Assembly: GCA_036365515.1 (NCBI GenBank)
Contig: CM070874.1
Span: forward strand, 221,572,942 to 221,636,941
DNA from: Torymus aiolomorphi
Taxonomy: Eukaryota; Arthropoda; Insecta; Hymenoptera; Torymidae
Direction: 5' to 3'
Length of the DNA stretch: 64,000 nt
Part shown: in pieces, positions 33,352-46,544 of the stretch
How the letters are laid out: each line of letters starts with the position of its first letter
How positions within the stretch are numbered: the first letter of the stretch is position 1
The notes under the pieces: generated by a model
Told to the model about the DNA's origin: nothing
Database searches by the model: none
The model's input: the letters and a program-made list of their open reading frames with translations, nothing else
Program-made: the position numbers and the translations under genes

Positions 33352-33695
33352 AAGTCAATTATCGAAAGTGAGTCTTTATTATCACCCGATAAACTTTAGC
33401 GAGTTGCCGAGACCATCAAAAAGACGAGATGTCCGGGTGAAGAAAGGCTGTCGGGTCGTCCGATCGCAGCCTGACTTATAACCGGAAGGCGCCGACTTGA
33501 TAGTGGGATGAGCGCCGCGCGCGACGCCTAGCGGCGCGCGCGGTACTACACTCTCAGCGAAGCGGCGCGGCGCGCTTGGCACACAATTCAAATTCCAAGT
33601 TACAGAACTGCGCGGAGAGTCTTTACATTTATCGATTATTATTGTTTCTTTAATAATAATAATAATAATAATAATAATTATTTATGCATATAACA
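33352..33695 (-). mobile_element. 3' LTR of a Gypsy element
   Basis: On the minus strand a polypurine tract AGAGGGGAAT (33697-33706) is followed directly by TGTTATATG, the expected LTR 5' end. The LTR holds GC-rich sequence and an AATAAA polyadenylation signal near 33370, and stops against the hairpin repeat. The exact 3' end cannot be fixed without the partner LTR. Confidence 0.65.
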
Positions 33696-34084
33696 ATTCC
33701 CCTCTGTTTTAAAAAACGTGGAGCGCGGTTGTGATGGTCTCGGCTACATATGTTAGTGTGAGGTAGTGTCACGCATTAATCGCAAGTATGTAATCGCAAG
33801 TTTGTAACGCAAGAATAATCGCAAGTATGTTATTATAAAATCGGAAATGTGTACGCAAGAACCGCAAGTATATTATTTTAAAAACGCAAATGTGTACGTA
33901 AGAATCGTAAGAGTCGTTGTAATCGCAAGTGTATTCGCAATTGCATGTGTCAACGCAAAAATCGCAGTGTAAGATATTTGGAAAGTCGCAATGTCTTTGG
34001 ATCGAGATTCACTTCGGCTAGTCTTTTGAGTTTCACTTCACTGCCGCTAGTCTTAATTTTAATTGAATCGCATTGTTTTTCATT

Positions 34085-35649
34085 TTACTTCTTGGTTCTT
34101 TCACGGAGCGCGTAGCGGTGTGTGAAGTTCGTTACAGGAGTTCCGCTGCTGTGATGGGCGGTTCTTCGACCGCGTTTCGGTTTGACAGTCCCTAGGCTGT
34201 GCTGAGTAACGGTGGTTGATCCACTGTATATGGTTGATTCGACAGTACTACTGTCGAGAGGGGTAGCCGTAGAGCTACTCAGCAGAGCGGAGGCCTCCTG
34301 GCCACCACTGGTGTGGATAGGGGCAGTTTTTAAACTGCTGAAGGGAGCGGCGGCCTCCCGGCCACCACTGGTGAGGATGGGAGCGACTGGTGAGTCGCTG
34401 GTGGGAGCGGCGGCCTCCTGGCCACCACTGGTGTGGATAGGGGCAGTTGTTAAACTGCTGAAGGGAGCGGCGGCCTCCTGGCCACCACTTGTGGGGATGG
34501 GAGCGACTGGTGAATCGCTGGTGGGAGCGGCGGCCTCCTGGCCACCATTGGTGAGGATGGGAGCGACTGGTGAGTCGCCGGTAGGAGCGGCGTCCTCCTG
34601 GCCACCACTGGTGTGGATAGGAGCAGCTGTTAAACTGCTGAAGGGAGCGGCGGCCTCCTGGCAACCACTGGTGCAAATTGGAGTAGACTCGTAGTTATTT
34701 CTCAGGTTGACGGCCTGCTGGCACTCGTCAGGTTGGTGACACGTTTTCATCTGGGATGCGTGCACCTTTACCAAGGACCTCCCTTGGTCTACGAGAGAAA
34801 TATCGGTACTAAGACGTTGTTGGACACGGAAAGGACCTTCCCACCGAGTCATGAATCCGGCGTGACGCTCTTGTCCCTTAGACAGCGGATGTGTCTTTAC
34901 GTATACGTTAGTAGCTGAAACATACGAGATTGAAGACTCGGTTTTAGCGTATTTCTCTTGATATTGAGCTTGGTTAGATGTGGCTTGAGCGACACGTTGT
35001 TCCTAAGGCTGGCTTGGATCCTGCGGCCAATCCATTTGCCAATTCTCAGGGCGTTGAAGATCATGCCCCAAAAGCAGCTGTGCTGGAGTGTAGTCAGTGG
35101 CAGCGTTGCGACGGCTACGAAGCTGGTATAATATGGTAGAAAGGTAAAGATCCCATTTTTTATGATCTTCGTCTTGAAGGTGTAAGCGCAGTCCTTTCTT
35201 AATTTCCTGATTACGCCTTTCTGTGGGGTCCGACCTTGGGTGATAGATTGCCGTTGTCCAGTGCTGCATCTTCCAACGTTCAGAAGCCTCTTTCCAAGCC
35301 TTGCTGATGAACTGTGGACCATTGTCGGAGAGAATCGCACGTGGATAGCCCCAACGTGAGAAGACTTCTTCTTCCATTTTCCGGATGATACGGGTTGCGT
35401 CGGAGAAACCGATGGGGAAGGCCTCTACCCATCTGCTAAACATATCTGTTACCACGGAGAAGAATCGTCGTCCCTTCGAGGAACGAGAATAAGGGCCCAT
35501 TAAGTCGACAGAGATTATATCCCACGGCTTCTTTGGTTGGTGTGGACGTAGCGCTGTAGTGTAGTTCAGCATCTCCTGAATTTGCTCTTCGATAAGGGCT
35601 CTCTTTTGATCGGAATGCCGATAAAAAGGTAAGCGGAAAGGCTGCTCTG
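34085..35649 (-). pseudogene. Gypsy pol remnant: RT start fused to integrase, repeat-rich tail
   Basis: At 35649-35573 the frame reads QPFRLPFYRHSDQKRALIEE, the start of a Gypsy reverse transcriptase. It then jumps straight into integrase: WDIISVDLMGPYS (first Asp), LSDNGPQF (second Asp) and DPTERRNQEIKKG (catalytic Glu). So an internal deletion removed RT and RNase H. TAG at 35003-35005 interrupts the frame, which then continues in register through MTRWEGPFRVQQRLS, a tail-domain motif, to 34085. Residues ~50-190 of the last part are seven 20-aa (60-bp) repeats of GGQEAAAP.. with two alternating variants. The repeats keep frame. The tail ends HRYALRERTKK. Confidence 0.85.
34283..34670 (-). 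repeat. 60-bp minisatellite coding a 20-aa repeat
   Basis: Seven copies of a GC-rich unit containing GCGGCCTCCTGGCCACCACT (plus strand) are spaced 60 bp apart. Two unit types alternate (SDSPVAPI.TS and FSSLTTAPIHTS). The open plus-strand frame across it is a consequence of the repeat. Confidence 0.9.
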
Positions 35650-35654
35650 ACGTG

Positions 35655-36060
35655 ATTAATTATTAGTTAATCGCATTTGCAATTCCAAAAATAAAAAATT
35701 CAATTTATCAATTAGAAACATAAATTTCCTACACCAAAACACAAATGTCGAATAAGAAATAATATTATGTTAAATTCAATAGTCAGAAATTGTGCTTTCG
35801 AAATAGTTTTGAACATTAACTTTTGGTCCAGCGATGATCCAGCTACCCGTATGGAAAAAAGAAATGTATGAAACCGTATAAAACCGTACAAAACTGTATA
35901 ACTAGGGGGGCTGCGCCCCCCAGCGTGCCTTCGGCATGCCATCCCCCCCCCCCGACCCCACACATACCTGCTCCTCGCTTTGCTCGTCGTCCGCCCCCTC
36001 CCTATGTAAAGACTTTGTTTTTACATAATAGGCACGACCGCAATACTCAGGAGAACCTTG
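35655..36060. repeat. Patchwork of repeat fragments
   Basis: 35655-35844 is a fourth copy of the 28.9-31.2 kb unit. 35845-35903 is the end of a CCCGTATGG MITE. 35905-36060 starts with a GGGGGGCTGCGCCCCCC palindrome (cf. 45895) and ends with the complement of the GGTCGTGCC..CAATTTTCGC terminus that closes the 46.9-50.0 kb array. Confidence 0.75.
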
Positions 36061-36175
36061 TATTTTTATAAAAGCGAAAATTGATTAATAACGTCATTAC
36101 GAAGGGCAATGCACCCATGATTTTGCATACTATTAAAAAAAAAAATAGTTTTTATTACCATATGGCAAACAGTAA

Positions 36176-36913
36176 GGGTGCGATCCCACACACACATGCG
36201 TTCCGTAAAATTAAACGGAACGACAAAATCGGAGTGAATTTGCAATTCGAATAATGGCGCGCGGATTTCCGTTATGTTTTTACAAAGCCCTATTCCCATG
36301 AGAGTGAGAAAAATCGCCGGAATGAGGATTGTAGTGCTTCAAGAAATTAATTTGATAATAATTTTAAGGAAATATAATTTTCTTTTGTTCAGTATTTATT
36401 AAATTGTTGTTTTTTAATTTATTCTAATGCAATTTTAGCATTACATCAACAAATTTTGATACGTTTTAACCGAAAGTGAGGTTAGAAAACCATTCCGCTA
36501 AAAAAAAGTACTCCATGGGACTAGGGTGTTGAAATTTTCGTACGGAATAGGCCCGCTCATTATGAATTATTACCATGTACATACTGTTAAACAACATTGT
36601 TTATTGTTGAAGAACAATGTTTTTAATAAGAAAAAGAAGATAAATATCAATTAGATTGTGCACAAAGTGAATATTAAAAAATTATAAATATGTAATGTTA
36701 TTAATTAATTGCGAGTAACTTTTATGGAATTAATTATTTTATTGTTATTAAGACTATTATTGTTTTTATTTATTAATATGATAATATAACTAATCAGACC
36801 CATATTTACTAAGTATTATTTAATCATATAGTTAACACATTTTAAATTTCGCATCACCTCCATTACGATTTTACCATTCCGTAAGTTTTTCCGTAACGCA
36901 TGGGAGCGCAACC
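36176..36913. mobile_element. Non-autonomous Harbinger-like element, TAA target duplication
   Basis: Left terminus GGGTGCGATCCCAC and right-terminus complement GGTTGCGCTCCCAT are flanked by TAA (36173-36175 and 36914-36916). The ends also share ATGCGTT(C/A)CGT. Trinucleotide TWA duplications and G-rich termini fit PIF/Harbinger. The interior is AT-rich with no transposase. Confidence 0.7.
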
Positions 36914-36916
36914 TAA

Positions 36917-37665
36917 AGCTAATAAGCGAAAAATTTACGGTCTAAAAAACATTAGTGACCGTCTCTTACAGACATGTTACCGCGCAATGGCTATCAAGTC
37001 ATGTCATATTGTTCGTGTATAACGTATTACGTATAATATATAGATGTTTATGCAAAGTGATAACAATGCGAGCTTGATTATACGCAATTCGCAATAATTG
37101 CAATAAACGATATAAAAATTACAACATCGTATATTCACATGGGTAACGTGTATAGCATCGCCAATCACGTGTGGCGGTGACACTGCTGGCTTGTTGGCTA
37201 ATTGGCTTTACCCATGTGAGTGTGCGCGCATGCACATGCGCTGCAGCTCACCTGCTCATCTGCTCGTCTGGCTCGTCAGCTGATAGCTCGTAGCTTCTTT
37301 GCGTAAGCGACACGGCACCGCGGATAATGCGAAAAAGGCCGGGTCGAATTTCTAGTGAAAAAGTTTCAGTGCGGAGTGAACACAAGAAAGCTACCTACTA
37401 CGTACGTATTATCGCTACAGTGCTTCGCTTCCTATCTGGCTCTCACCCGCACCATGTCAACCATGTGCGCACGGCATTCCGGCAGACGGCAGTCATCAAT
37501 GTTTATATCTGCAGTCACGGTGTTTTCTAAATTGCTGTATGGATCGATATTGATGTTGGTCGAGTTCTCTGCTAATTGAGTTGTGGTCTTATCCTTGAGT
37601 AAGTATTATTTCAATAATACTAGCTCCTTTCTAATTGTGCAGGGTTTACATCTTTTTTTCACAGG
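36917..37665 (+). other. Unassigned GC-richer segment, possible 5' exon
   Basis: The 37190-37580 stretch is GC-richer and has short open frames (start near 37327). It ends with a donor-like GTAAGTATT at ~37596, with acceptor-like TTGTGCAG ~46 nt on. No protein family was recognised. It directly precedes the satellite array. Confidence 0.25.
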
Positions 37666-37669
37666 GACA

Positions 37670-40600
37670 CTTTGTTAAACTTTGAGCAAGGGTCAAGGTA
37701 GTCTTAGTTGGAAGTGCACATGAGCTTTTTCGACTTTCAAGTATACAAATACCTTTCCTTTCTCTGAAAATATCTTCAGCTTTATACACGGCACCATATC
37801 ATGCAAGCTGAGGGATTATATACCATGTTTCAGATCTAAATAATCAGCAAGTGTGGAGTTACAGCATTTTCTGTGTGCTTTTTGAGGAAATTATTAAGAA
37901 GGAAAAGTAATTTCCTCCAATTTGGCTGATTGAGTATATCTGAAACTTAATGCACAATGCCCTAGCATGCATTGCATTGTGTATGAACATTCTTGTAAAC
38001 CTTGAGAAAGGGTGAGGAGGTTTTAGTTGAGAATACACATACGCTTTCTCGACTTTTGAGTGCAAAGATCCCTTTCCATTCCCTACAAGTATCTTCAACT
38101 TTCTATACATGATGGAATACATGCTGAGGGACAGTATATCAAGGTTTAGATATGCATAATCAGCAAGTCTGGAGATATTGCAATTTCTGTGTCTTTTTCA
38201 AGAAATTTTTGAGAAACATGTCATTTTCTCCGTACCGGCTGATTGAGTCGATCTGAAATTCCATACACAATCCCTCTGTATGTATTGTATTGTGTGTGAA
38301 CATTCTGGTAAACCTTAAGTGAGGGTGAGGAGGTCTTAGTTGATAATACACATGCGCTTTCTCGACTTTTGAGTGCAAAGATCCCTTTCCATTCCTTACA
38401 AGTATCTTCAACTTTCTATATATGATGGAATACATGCTAAAGGACGGTATATCAAGATTTAGATATGCATAATCAGCAAGTCTGGAGATATTGCAGATTC
38501 TGTGTCTTTTTCAAGAAATTTTTGAGAAACATGTCATTTTCTCCGTACCGGCTGATTGAGTCGATCTGAGATTGCATACACAATCCCTCTGTATGTATTG
38601 TATTGTGTGTGAACATTCTGGTAAACTTTAAGTGAGGGTGAGGAGGTCTTAGTTGAGAATACACATGCACTTTCTCGACTTTTGAGTGCAAAGATCCCTT
38701 TTGCATTCCCTACAAGTATCTTCAACTTTCTATATATGATGGAATACATGCTGAAGGACGGTATATCAAGATTTAGATATGCATAATCAGCAAGTCTGGA
38801 GATATTGCAATTTCTGTGTCTGTTTCAAGAAATTTTTGAGAAACATGTCATTTTCTCCGTACCGGCTGATTGAGTCGATCTGAAATTCCATACACAATCC
38901 CTCTGTATGTATTGTATTGTGTATGAACATTCTTGTAAACCTTAAGAAAGGGTGAGGAGGTTTTAGTTGAGAATACACATACGCTTTCTCGACTTTTGAG
39001 TGCAAAGATCCCTTTCCATTCCCTACAAGTATCTTCAACTTTCTATACATGATGGAATACATGCTGAGGGACAGTATATCAAGGTTTAGATATGCATAAT
39101 CAGCAAGTCTGGAGATATTGCAATTTCTGTGTCTTTTTCAAGAAATTTTTGAGAAAAATGTCATTTTCTCCGTACCGGCTGATTGAGTGGATCTGAAATT
39201 GAATACACAATCCCTCTGTATGTATTGTATTGTGTGGGAACATTCTGGTAAACCTTAAGTGAGGGTGAGGAGGTCTTAGTTGATAATACACATGCGCTTT
39301 CTCGACTTTTGAGTGCAAAGATCCCTTTCCATTCCTTACAAGTATCTTCAACTTTCTATACATGATGGATACATGCTGAGGGACAGTATATCAAGATTTG
39401 GATATGCATAATCAGCAAGTCTGGAGATATTGCAATTTCTGTGTCTTTCTCAAGAAATTTTTGAGAAACATGTCATTTTCTCCGTACCGGCTGATTGAGT
39501 CGATCTGAAATTCCATACACAATCCCTCTGTATGTATTGTATTGTGTATGAACATTCTTGTAAACCTTGAGAAAGGGTGAGGAGGTTTTAGTTGAGAATA
39601 CACATACGCTTTCTCGACTTTTGAGTGCAAAGATCCCTTTCCATTCCCTACAAGTATCTTCAACTTTCTATACATGATGGAATACATGCTGAGGGACAGT
39701 ATATCAAGGTTTAGATATGCATAATCAGCAAGTCTGGAGATATTGCAATATCTGTGTCTTTTTCAAAAAATTTTTGAGAAAAATGTCATTTTCTCCGTAC
39801 CGGCTGATTGAGTCGATCTGAGATTGCATACACAATCCCTCTGTATGTATTGTATCGTGTGTGAACATTCTGGTAAACTTTAAGTGAGGGTGAGGAGGTC
39901 TTAGGTGAGAATACACATGCACTTTCTCGACTTTTGAGTGCAAAGATCCCTTTTGCATTCTCTACAAGTATCTTCAACTTTCTATATATGATGGAATACA
40001 TGCTGAAGGACGGTATATCAAGATTTAGATATGCATAATCAGCAAGTCTGGAGATATTGCAATTTCTGTGTCTTTCTCAAGAAATTTTTGAGAAACATGT
40101 CATTTTCTCCGTACCGGCTGATTGAGTCGATCTGAAATTCCATACACAATCCCTCTGTATGTATTGTATTGTGTGTGAACATTCTGGTAAACTTTAAGTG
40201 AGGGTGAGCAGGTCTTAGTTGAGAATACACATGCGCTTTCTCGACTTTTGAGTGCAAAGATCCCTTTCCATTCCCTACAAGTATCTTCAACTTTCGATAC
40301 ATGATGGAATACATGCTGAGGGACAGTATATCAAGATTTACATATGCATAATCAGCAAGTCTGGAGATATTGCAATTTCTGTGTCTTTCTCAAGAAATTT
40401 TTGAGAAACATGTCATTTTCTCCGTACCGGCTGATTGAGTCGATCTGAAATTCCATACACAATCCCTCTGTATGTATTGTATTGTGTATGAACATTCTTG
40501 TAAACCTTGAGAAAGGGTGAGGAGGTTTTAGTTGAGAATACACATACGCTTTCTCGACTTTTGAGTGCAAAGATCCCTTTCCATTCCCTACAAGTATCTT

Positions 40601-43600
40601 CAACTTTCTATACATGATGGAATACATGCTGCGGGACAGTATATCAAGGTTTAGATATGCATAATCAGCAAGTCTGGAGATATTGCAATTTCTGTGTCTT
40701 TTTCAAGAAATTTTTGAGAAAAATGTCATTTTCTCCGTACCGGCTGATTGAGTGGATCTGAAATTGAATACACAATCCCTCTGTATGTATTGTATTGTGT
40801 GTGAACATTCTGGTAAACCATAAGTGAGGGTGAGGAGGTCTTAGTTGATAATACACATGCGCTTTCTCGACTTTTGAGTGCAAAGATCCCTTTCCATTCC
40901 TTACAAGTATCTTCAACTTTCTATACATGATGGAATACATGCTGAGGGACAGTATATCAAGATTTGGATATGCATAATCAGCAAGTCTGGAGATATTGCA
41001 ATATCTGTGTCTTTTTCAAAAAATTTTTGAGAAAAATGTCATTTTCTCCGTACCGGCTGATTGAGTCGATCTGAGATTGCATACACAATCCCTCTGTATG
41101 TATTGTATTGTGTGTGAACATTCTGGTAAACTTTAAGTGAGGGTGAGGAGGTCTTAGTTGAGAATAGACATGCACTTTCTCGAGTTTTGAGTGCAAAGAT
41201 CCCTTTTGCATTCCCTACAAGTATCTTCAACTTTCTATATATGATGGAATACATGCTGAAGGACGGTATATCAAGATTTAGATATGCATAATCAGCAAGT
41301 CTGGAGATATTGCAATTTCTGTGCCTTTTTCAAGAAATTTTTGAGAAACATGTCATTTTCTCCGTACCGGCTGATTGAGTCGATCTGAAATTCCATACAC
41401 AATCCCTCTGTATGTATTGTATTGTGTGTGAACATTCTGGTAAACTTTAAGTGAGGGTGAGCAGGTCTTAGTTGAGAATACACATGCGCTTTCTCGACTT
41501 TTGAGTGCAAAGATCCCTTTCCATTCCCTACAAGTATCTTCAACTTTCTATACATGATGGAATACATGCTGAGGGATAGTATATCAAGGTTTAGATATGC
41601 ATAATCAGCAAGTCTGGAGATATTGCAATTTCTGTGTCTTTTTCAAGAAATTTTTGAGAAAAATGTCATTTTCTCCGTACCGGCTGATTGAGTGGATCTG
41701 AAATTGAATACACAATCCCTCTGTATGTATTGTATTGTGTGTGAACATTCTCGTAAACTTTAAGTGAGGGTGAGGAGATCTTAGTTGAGAATACACATGC
41801 GCTTTCTCGACTTTTGAGTGCAAAGATCCCTTTCCATTCCTTACAAGTATCTTCAACTTTCTATACATGATGGAATACATGCTGAGGGACAGTATATCAA
41901 GATTTGGCTATGCATAATCAGCAAGTCTGGAGATATTGCAATATCTGTGTCTTTTTCAAAAAATTTTTGAGAAAAATGTCATTTTCTCCGTACCGGCTGA
42001 TTGAGTCGATCTGAGATTGCATACACAATCCCTCTGTATGTATTGTATTGTGTGTGAACATTCTGGTAAACTTTAAGTGAGGGTGAGGAGGTCTTAGTTG
42101 AGAATACACATGGACTTTCTCGACTTTTGAGTGCAAAGATCCCTTTTGCATTCCCTACAAGTATCTTCAACTTTCTATATATGATGGAATACATGCTGAA
42201 GGACGGTATATCAAGATTTAGATATGCATAATCAGCAAGTCTGGAGATATTGCAATTTCTGTGTCTTTTTCAAGAAATTTTTGAGAAACATGTCATTTTC
42301 TCCGTACCGGCTGATTGAGTCGATCTGAAATTCCATACACAATCCCTCTGTATGTATTGTATTGTGTGTGAACATTCTGGTAAACTTTAAGTGAGGGTGA
42401 GCAGGTCTTAGTTGAGAATACACATGCGCTTTCTCGACTTTTGAGTGCAAAGATCCCTTTCCATTCCCTACAAGTATCTTCAACTTTCTATACATGATGG
42501 AATACATGCTGAGGGACAGTATATCAAGGTTTAGATATGCATAATCAGCAAGTCTGGAGATATTGCAATTTCTGTGTCTTTTTCAAGAAATTTTTGAGAA
42601 AAATGTCATTTTCTCCGTACCGGCTGATTGAGTGGATCTGAAATTGAATACACAATCCCTCTGTATGTATTGTATTGTGTGTGAACATTCTCGTAAACTT
42701 TAAGTGAGGGTGAGGAGATCTTAGTTGAGAATACACATGCGCTTTCTCGACTTTTGAGTGCAAAGATCCCTTTCCATTCCTTACAAGTATCTTCAACTTT
42801 CTATACATGATGGAATACATGCTAAGGGACAGTATATCAAGATTTGGATATGCATAATCAGCAAGTCTGGAGATATTGCAATTTCTGTGTCTTTTTCAAG
42901 AAATTTTTGAGAAAAATGTCATTTTCTCCGTACCGGCTGATTGAGTCGATCTGAGATTGCATACACAATCCCTCTTTATGTATTGTATTGTGTGTGAACA
43001 TTCTGGTAAACTTTAAGTGAGGGTGAGGAGGTCTTGAGAATACACATGCGCTATCTCGACTTTTCAGTGCAAAGATCCCTTTCCATTTCCTACAAGTATC
43101 TTCAGCTTTGTATACATGATGGAATACATGCTGAGGGACAGTATATCAAGATTTAGATATGCATAATCTGCAAGTCTCGAGATATTGCAACTTGTGTGTC
43201 TTTTTCAAGAAATTTTTGAGAAAAATGTCATTTTCTCCGTACCGGCTGATTGAGTCGTTCTGAAATTGCATACACAATCTCTCTGTATGTATTGTATTGT
43301 GTGTGAACATTCTGGTAAACTTTAAGTGAGGATGAGGAGATCTTAGTTGAGAATACACATGCGCTTTCTCGACTTTTGAGTGCAAAGATCCCTTTCCATT
43401 CCCTACAAGTATCTTCAACTTTCCCTACATGATGGAATACATGCTGAGGGACAGTATATCAAGATTTAGATATGCATAATCAGCAAGTCTGGAGATATTG
43501 CAATTTCTGTGTCTTTTTCAAGAAATTTTTGAGAAAAATGTCATCTTCTCCGTACTGGCTGATTGAGTCGATCTGATATTGCATACAAAATCCCTCTGTA

Positions 43601-43730
43601 TGTATTGTATTGTGTGTGAACATTCTAGTAAACTTTAAGTGAGGGTGAGGAGGTCTTATTTCAGAATACACATGCGCTTTCTCGACTTTTGAGTGCAAAG
43701 ATCCCTTTCAATTCTCTCAACATATCTTGG
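37670..43730 (-). repeat. 313-bp satellite array, about 19 units with higher-order structure
   Basis: Blocks ATAATCAGCAAGTCTGGAGA, CTCCGTACCGGCTGATTGAG and CTTTCTCGACTTTTGAGTGC recur every ~313 bp. Each unit holds a minus-strand frame of up to 91 codons (LHSKVEKAHVYSQLRP..YGENDMFLKNFL..LQYLQTC), but 313 is not a multiple of three, so frames do not join. Unit subtypes can be told apart: one class has an extra base (CCTTTTGCATTC) that shifts the frame. From 39.7 to 42.8 kb the order is C-D-A-B, then C-D-B' twice, giving ~1.25 and ~0.94 kb higher-order periods. Edge units (37.67-38.1 and 43.1-43.7 kb) are diverged. Looks like a satellite amplified by unequal exchange; protein coding is unproven. 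Confidence 0.9.
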
Positions 43731-43778
43731 TAAATATATAGTGCTATGAATGATCTTAACGAGACGCTAACACTATAT

Positions 43779-44255
43779 TGTGAGTAGTTTGCTGTGAGAA
43801 TGTTTTCTCGTTTACTTTACAGCTAGCATCTATCCTGCAATAATTTTCTACCCCTTTGACAGGAGTGTGGCTTCTCTGTACTCCTTCCGTTGCCAAGTTA
43901 TTCTTGTTGTAATTATGTTTTTGGCCTAGGGCGAAGAGCTCGTGCAGACGACATCACGGCGTCCTAAATACCTGCAGTTACCGTTTTTTATTGGGACTAT
44001 ATGTTGGATTGATTGACATATTTTATGTGGACATTGACAACCTCTGAACTCGTTGAAAAAATTATCTGGTGAGTAGCTTACTGTAAGAAAGTTTATTGGC
44101 TTATACTTTTCAGCTAGTATCTATCCTGCAATCATTTCCTACCCCTTTGACAGGAGTGTGGCTTCTCTGTACTCCCTCCGTTGCTAAGTTATTCTTGTTG
44201 TATTTATGTTTTTGGCCTAGGACGAAGAGCTCCTGCAGAAGACAACACGTCTTCA
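43779..44255. repeat. ~290-bp-spaced direct duplication after the satellite
   Basis: The stretch from GTGAGTAG through CTATCCTGCAAT, CCCCTTTGACAGGAGTGTGG, TTATTCTTGTTGT and TTTTTGGCCTAGG to GAAGAGCTC occurs at 43779-43960 and 44069-44250. The copies differ by scattered substitutions. Confidence 0.85.
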
Positions 44256-44754
44256 TATAATTGTTCTTTCCTCGAGAGCGACATTATATGACCATCATAA
44301 AGCAGGACACTTTCAAAAAAATAGGACCAAATTGGGAACGGCAACTTTGAGAAACCCAGCAATGGCATTACAGTGGGTAACCTTGAGTGAAGGGCTTCCT
44401 GATGCACACATCTTGGCAGCTTCATCTTTCTATAGATTATCAATGGAAGTTGATCTAGTCTGAATTTATTTTAATTCACTGTGACCACTTTGTGGTCTCT
44501 TCTTTGAATAATTATTATTTCAGTAATCTACTGCTTTCAACCATTACTATAGCTTCATTTTTTGTTTCAGGGTTTTTATTATCCTTTCAGAAAAAGCACC
44601 AACTATAAGAGGCGACACATTACACGCCGTGAAAAGATCCTCGCTACGCTCGGGCCTTAATTTTACGCCATGAAATAATGGGCCACTTATCGCACTTGTA
44701 TCGTAATGTATTAGTACGATAAATTTTTTAGCGATATTTATTCATTAATTAAAA

Positions 44755-45303
44755 AAAACCTCTTTCAATTCATTGGCCCGTAGTTTCCTCAACCTTAATA
44801 TGTTGATTCTTGTAATTAATATTTAATAACGAAATTTATAAATCTACGACTACAAAGAATTTTGAAACGATTAAGTCATTGTTACTCCTGTAATCGTTGG
44901 ATATACAAAAATCAATTTTCATTTTTCAATTTTTTTCTAAAAAACTAACCAACAAAATGAATTAAAACATTACAGATTATATTTATTTATATTATCCATT
45001 ATCATGATTTTTCTCAAAAAAAAATTGACCGTTTAGTTTGGGAGTTATAAGCATCTAAAAAAAACACGTTATGGTTAATAATTTTTTTTAGAAAATATAG
45101 GTATTTTAATTCTCTTTCGAACGCTACCCATCCGATTCGAATACCTCGATCCTATCATTAAAAAATATATATAAAAGCAGTTTTGAAAAAAATCGAAAAT
45201 TTGAAAAAAAAAAACAAAAACACATCGCTCCAATCAAAAAAATGAGAGACCTGCCCGGTCAAAATTGAGCGAGTAGAAATTGAGATCTAGGCGTACACAC
45301 ACA

Positions 45304-45341
<38 letters not shown>

Positions 45342-45455
45342 TTTTTCAAAAACCATGTATTTTGATTCCTAACATCTCGGAACACAATTATAACATGTTT
45401 TTACAACAACTCAAAAATTTAATGTTACAAAGCTTCCTCTAGGGGGAAGCAAAAT
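44755..45455 (-). repeat. GCTTCCTC-hairpin repeat family, short subfamily B copy
   Basis: It has the terminal hairpin GCTTCCTCTAGGGGGAAGC (45433-45451 region), (AC)n at 45295-45337, and GAGATCTAGGCGTAC. The distal end TTTCAATTCATTGGCCCGTA matches the 32.0 and 57.4 kb ends. It is shorter than other copies. Confidence 0.72.
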
Positions 45456-45780
45456 GTTTAATTGAGAAATAAATGAAATCTATGAATTCGTTTTTGAATT
45501 CGAATTGTCTACTTTAGTAGCAAGCAGGGTCAAACCTTTCTTATTATAATAATTGTTGTAAAATTATATATATTAAGGAAGTCCATACCAACAAATTGTC
45601 AATTTCTGTACCAAGACTGATACCTCGATTTTTTTTCTATCTATTTTATAGCTACAATTTTATTAAAGTAACATTTATTTTTTTTTAGTTGGATTAAATA
45701 AAGTGTAAATAAATTAAAATAAAATAATTAACTTCTTTAGTAAGGTCGTATTTCAGAATGAATTTTATATATATTGCTGT

Positions 45781-45785
<5 letters not shown>

Positions 45786-45862
<77 letters not shown>
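45786..45862. repeat. (AT)n microsatellite
   Basis: An uninterrupted AT run of about 38 units. A GGGGGCTGCGCCCCC palindrome follows at ~45895. Confidence 0.95.
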
Positions 45863-45865
<3 letters not shown>

Positions 45866-45892
45866 TTAATATATCAGTAATTTTATTTCAGG

Positions 45893-46544
45893 TGGGGGGC
45901 TGCGCCCCCTACACCCCCACTAGGGGCTCTGACCCTGGACCCCGCCCTGCGCCCCACATCAAACCCGCCATACCTCATTACCTACCAACAACAAACTTTA
46001 TTGTTTCTTTTATTTTGTTTTATTTAGATGGGACATTTCAACATAATAACTATATCCTCAAGGATTTTCATTCATGGTCACAAAATGATTTCGTAGATTC
46101 ATTCGTCATGGAATATCATTTAATGTGTGATATCAGGAATATGGTTACGAGTCGTGAGGATGGAATATTATATTTGCTTATTCTTTGGCTCAATTTTATA
46201 TTTAATCAAAAATTTAATCTTTGTTTTTTAATTTTATTTTTAAGGTTTAAACTTGAAGAACTTCTATTAATCACATTGTTAATAGAAGATTAGATTATAT
46301 ACAATATTAGCTGCCTGTCTACGACTAAGTTTTAGAAAAAAATAATTTATTTCTTTGGCCACCTTAGAATAATTTTAAGTAAAAAAACATTTAGGGATTT
46401 AATCTGTTAATTTTTGTTACTTCAACATCAATTTATATTTCTTATTATATATTTTTAATAATGTTTTAGTTTACATAATATTTGGCAGTTTGTAAACAAT
46501 AGATATTTCTTTTCTTTAAATTATGTTTTCAATGTGTTTCTCTC
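45893..46544. other. Unassigned, with a GC-rich transposon-like terminus
   Basis: It starts with the GGGGGCTGCGCCCCC palindrome also seen at 35905. The plus-strand frame 45892-46293 begins inside this palindrome and has no recognised domain. The remainder is AT-rich. Confidence 0.4.

Noticed and set aside
34212..34694. 160-codon plus-strand frame
   Set aside because: Shadow of the 60-bp repeats. The minus-strand frame continues the integrase in register and is the real one.
37859..43698. About 18 repeated 71-91 codon frames as a tandem gene family
   Set aside because: The unit length is not a multiple of three, no family is recognised, and frames with a one-base insertion persist unchanged, so they are annotated as satellite only.
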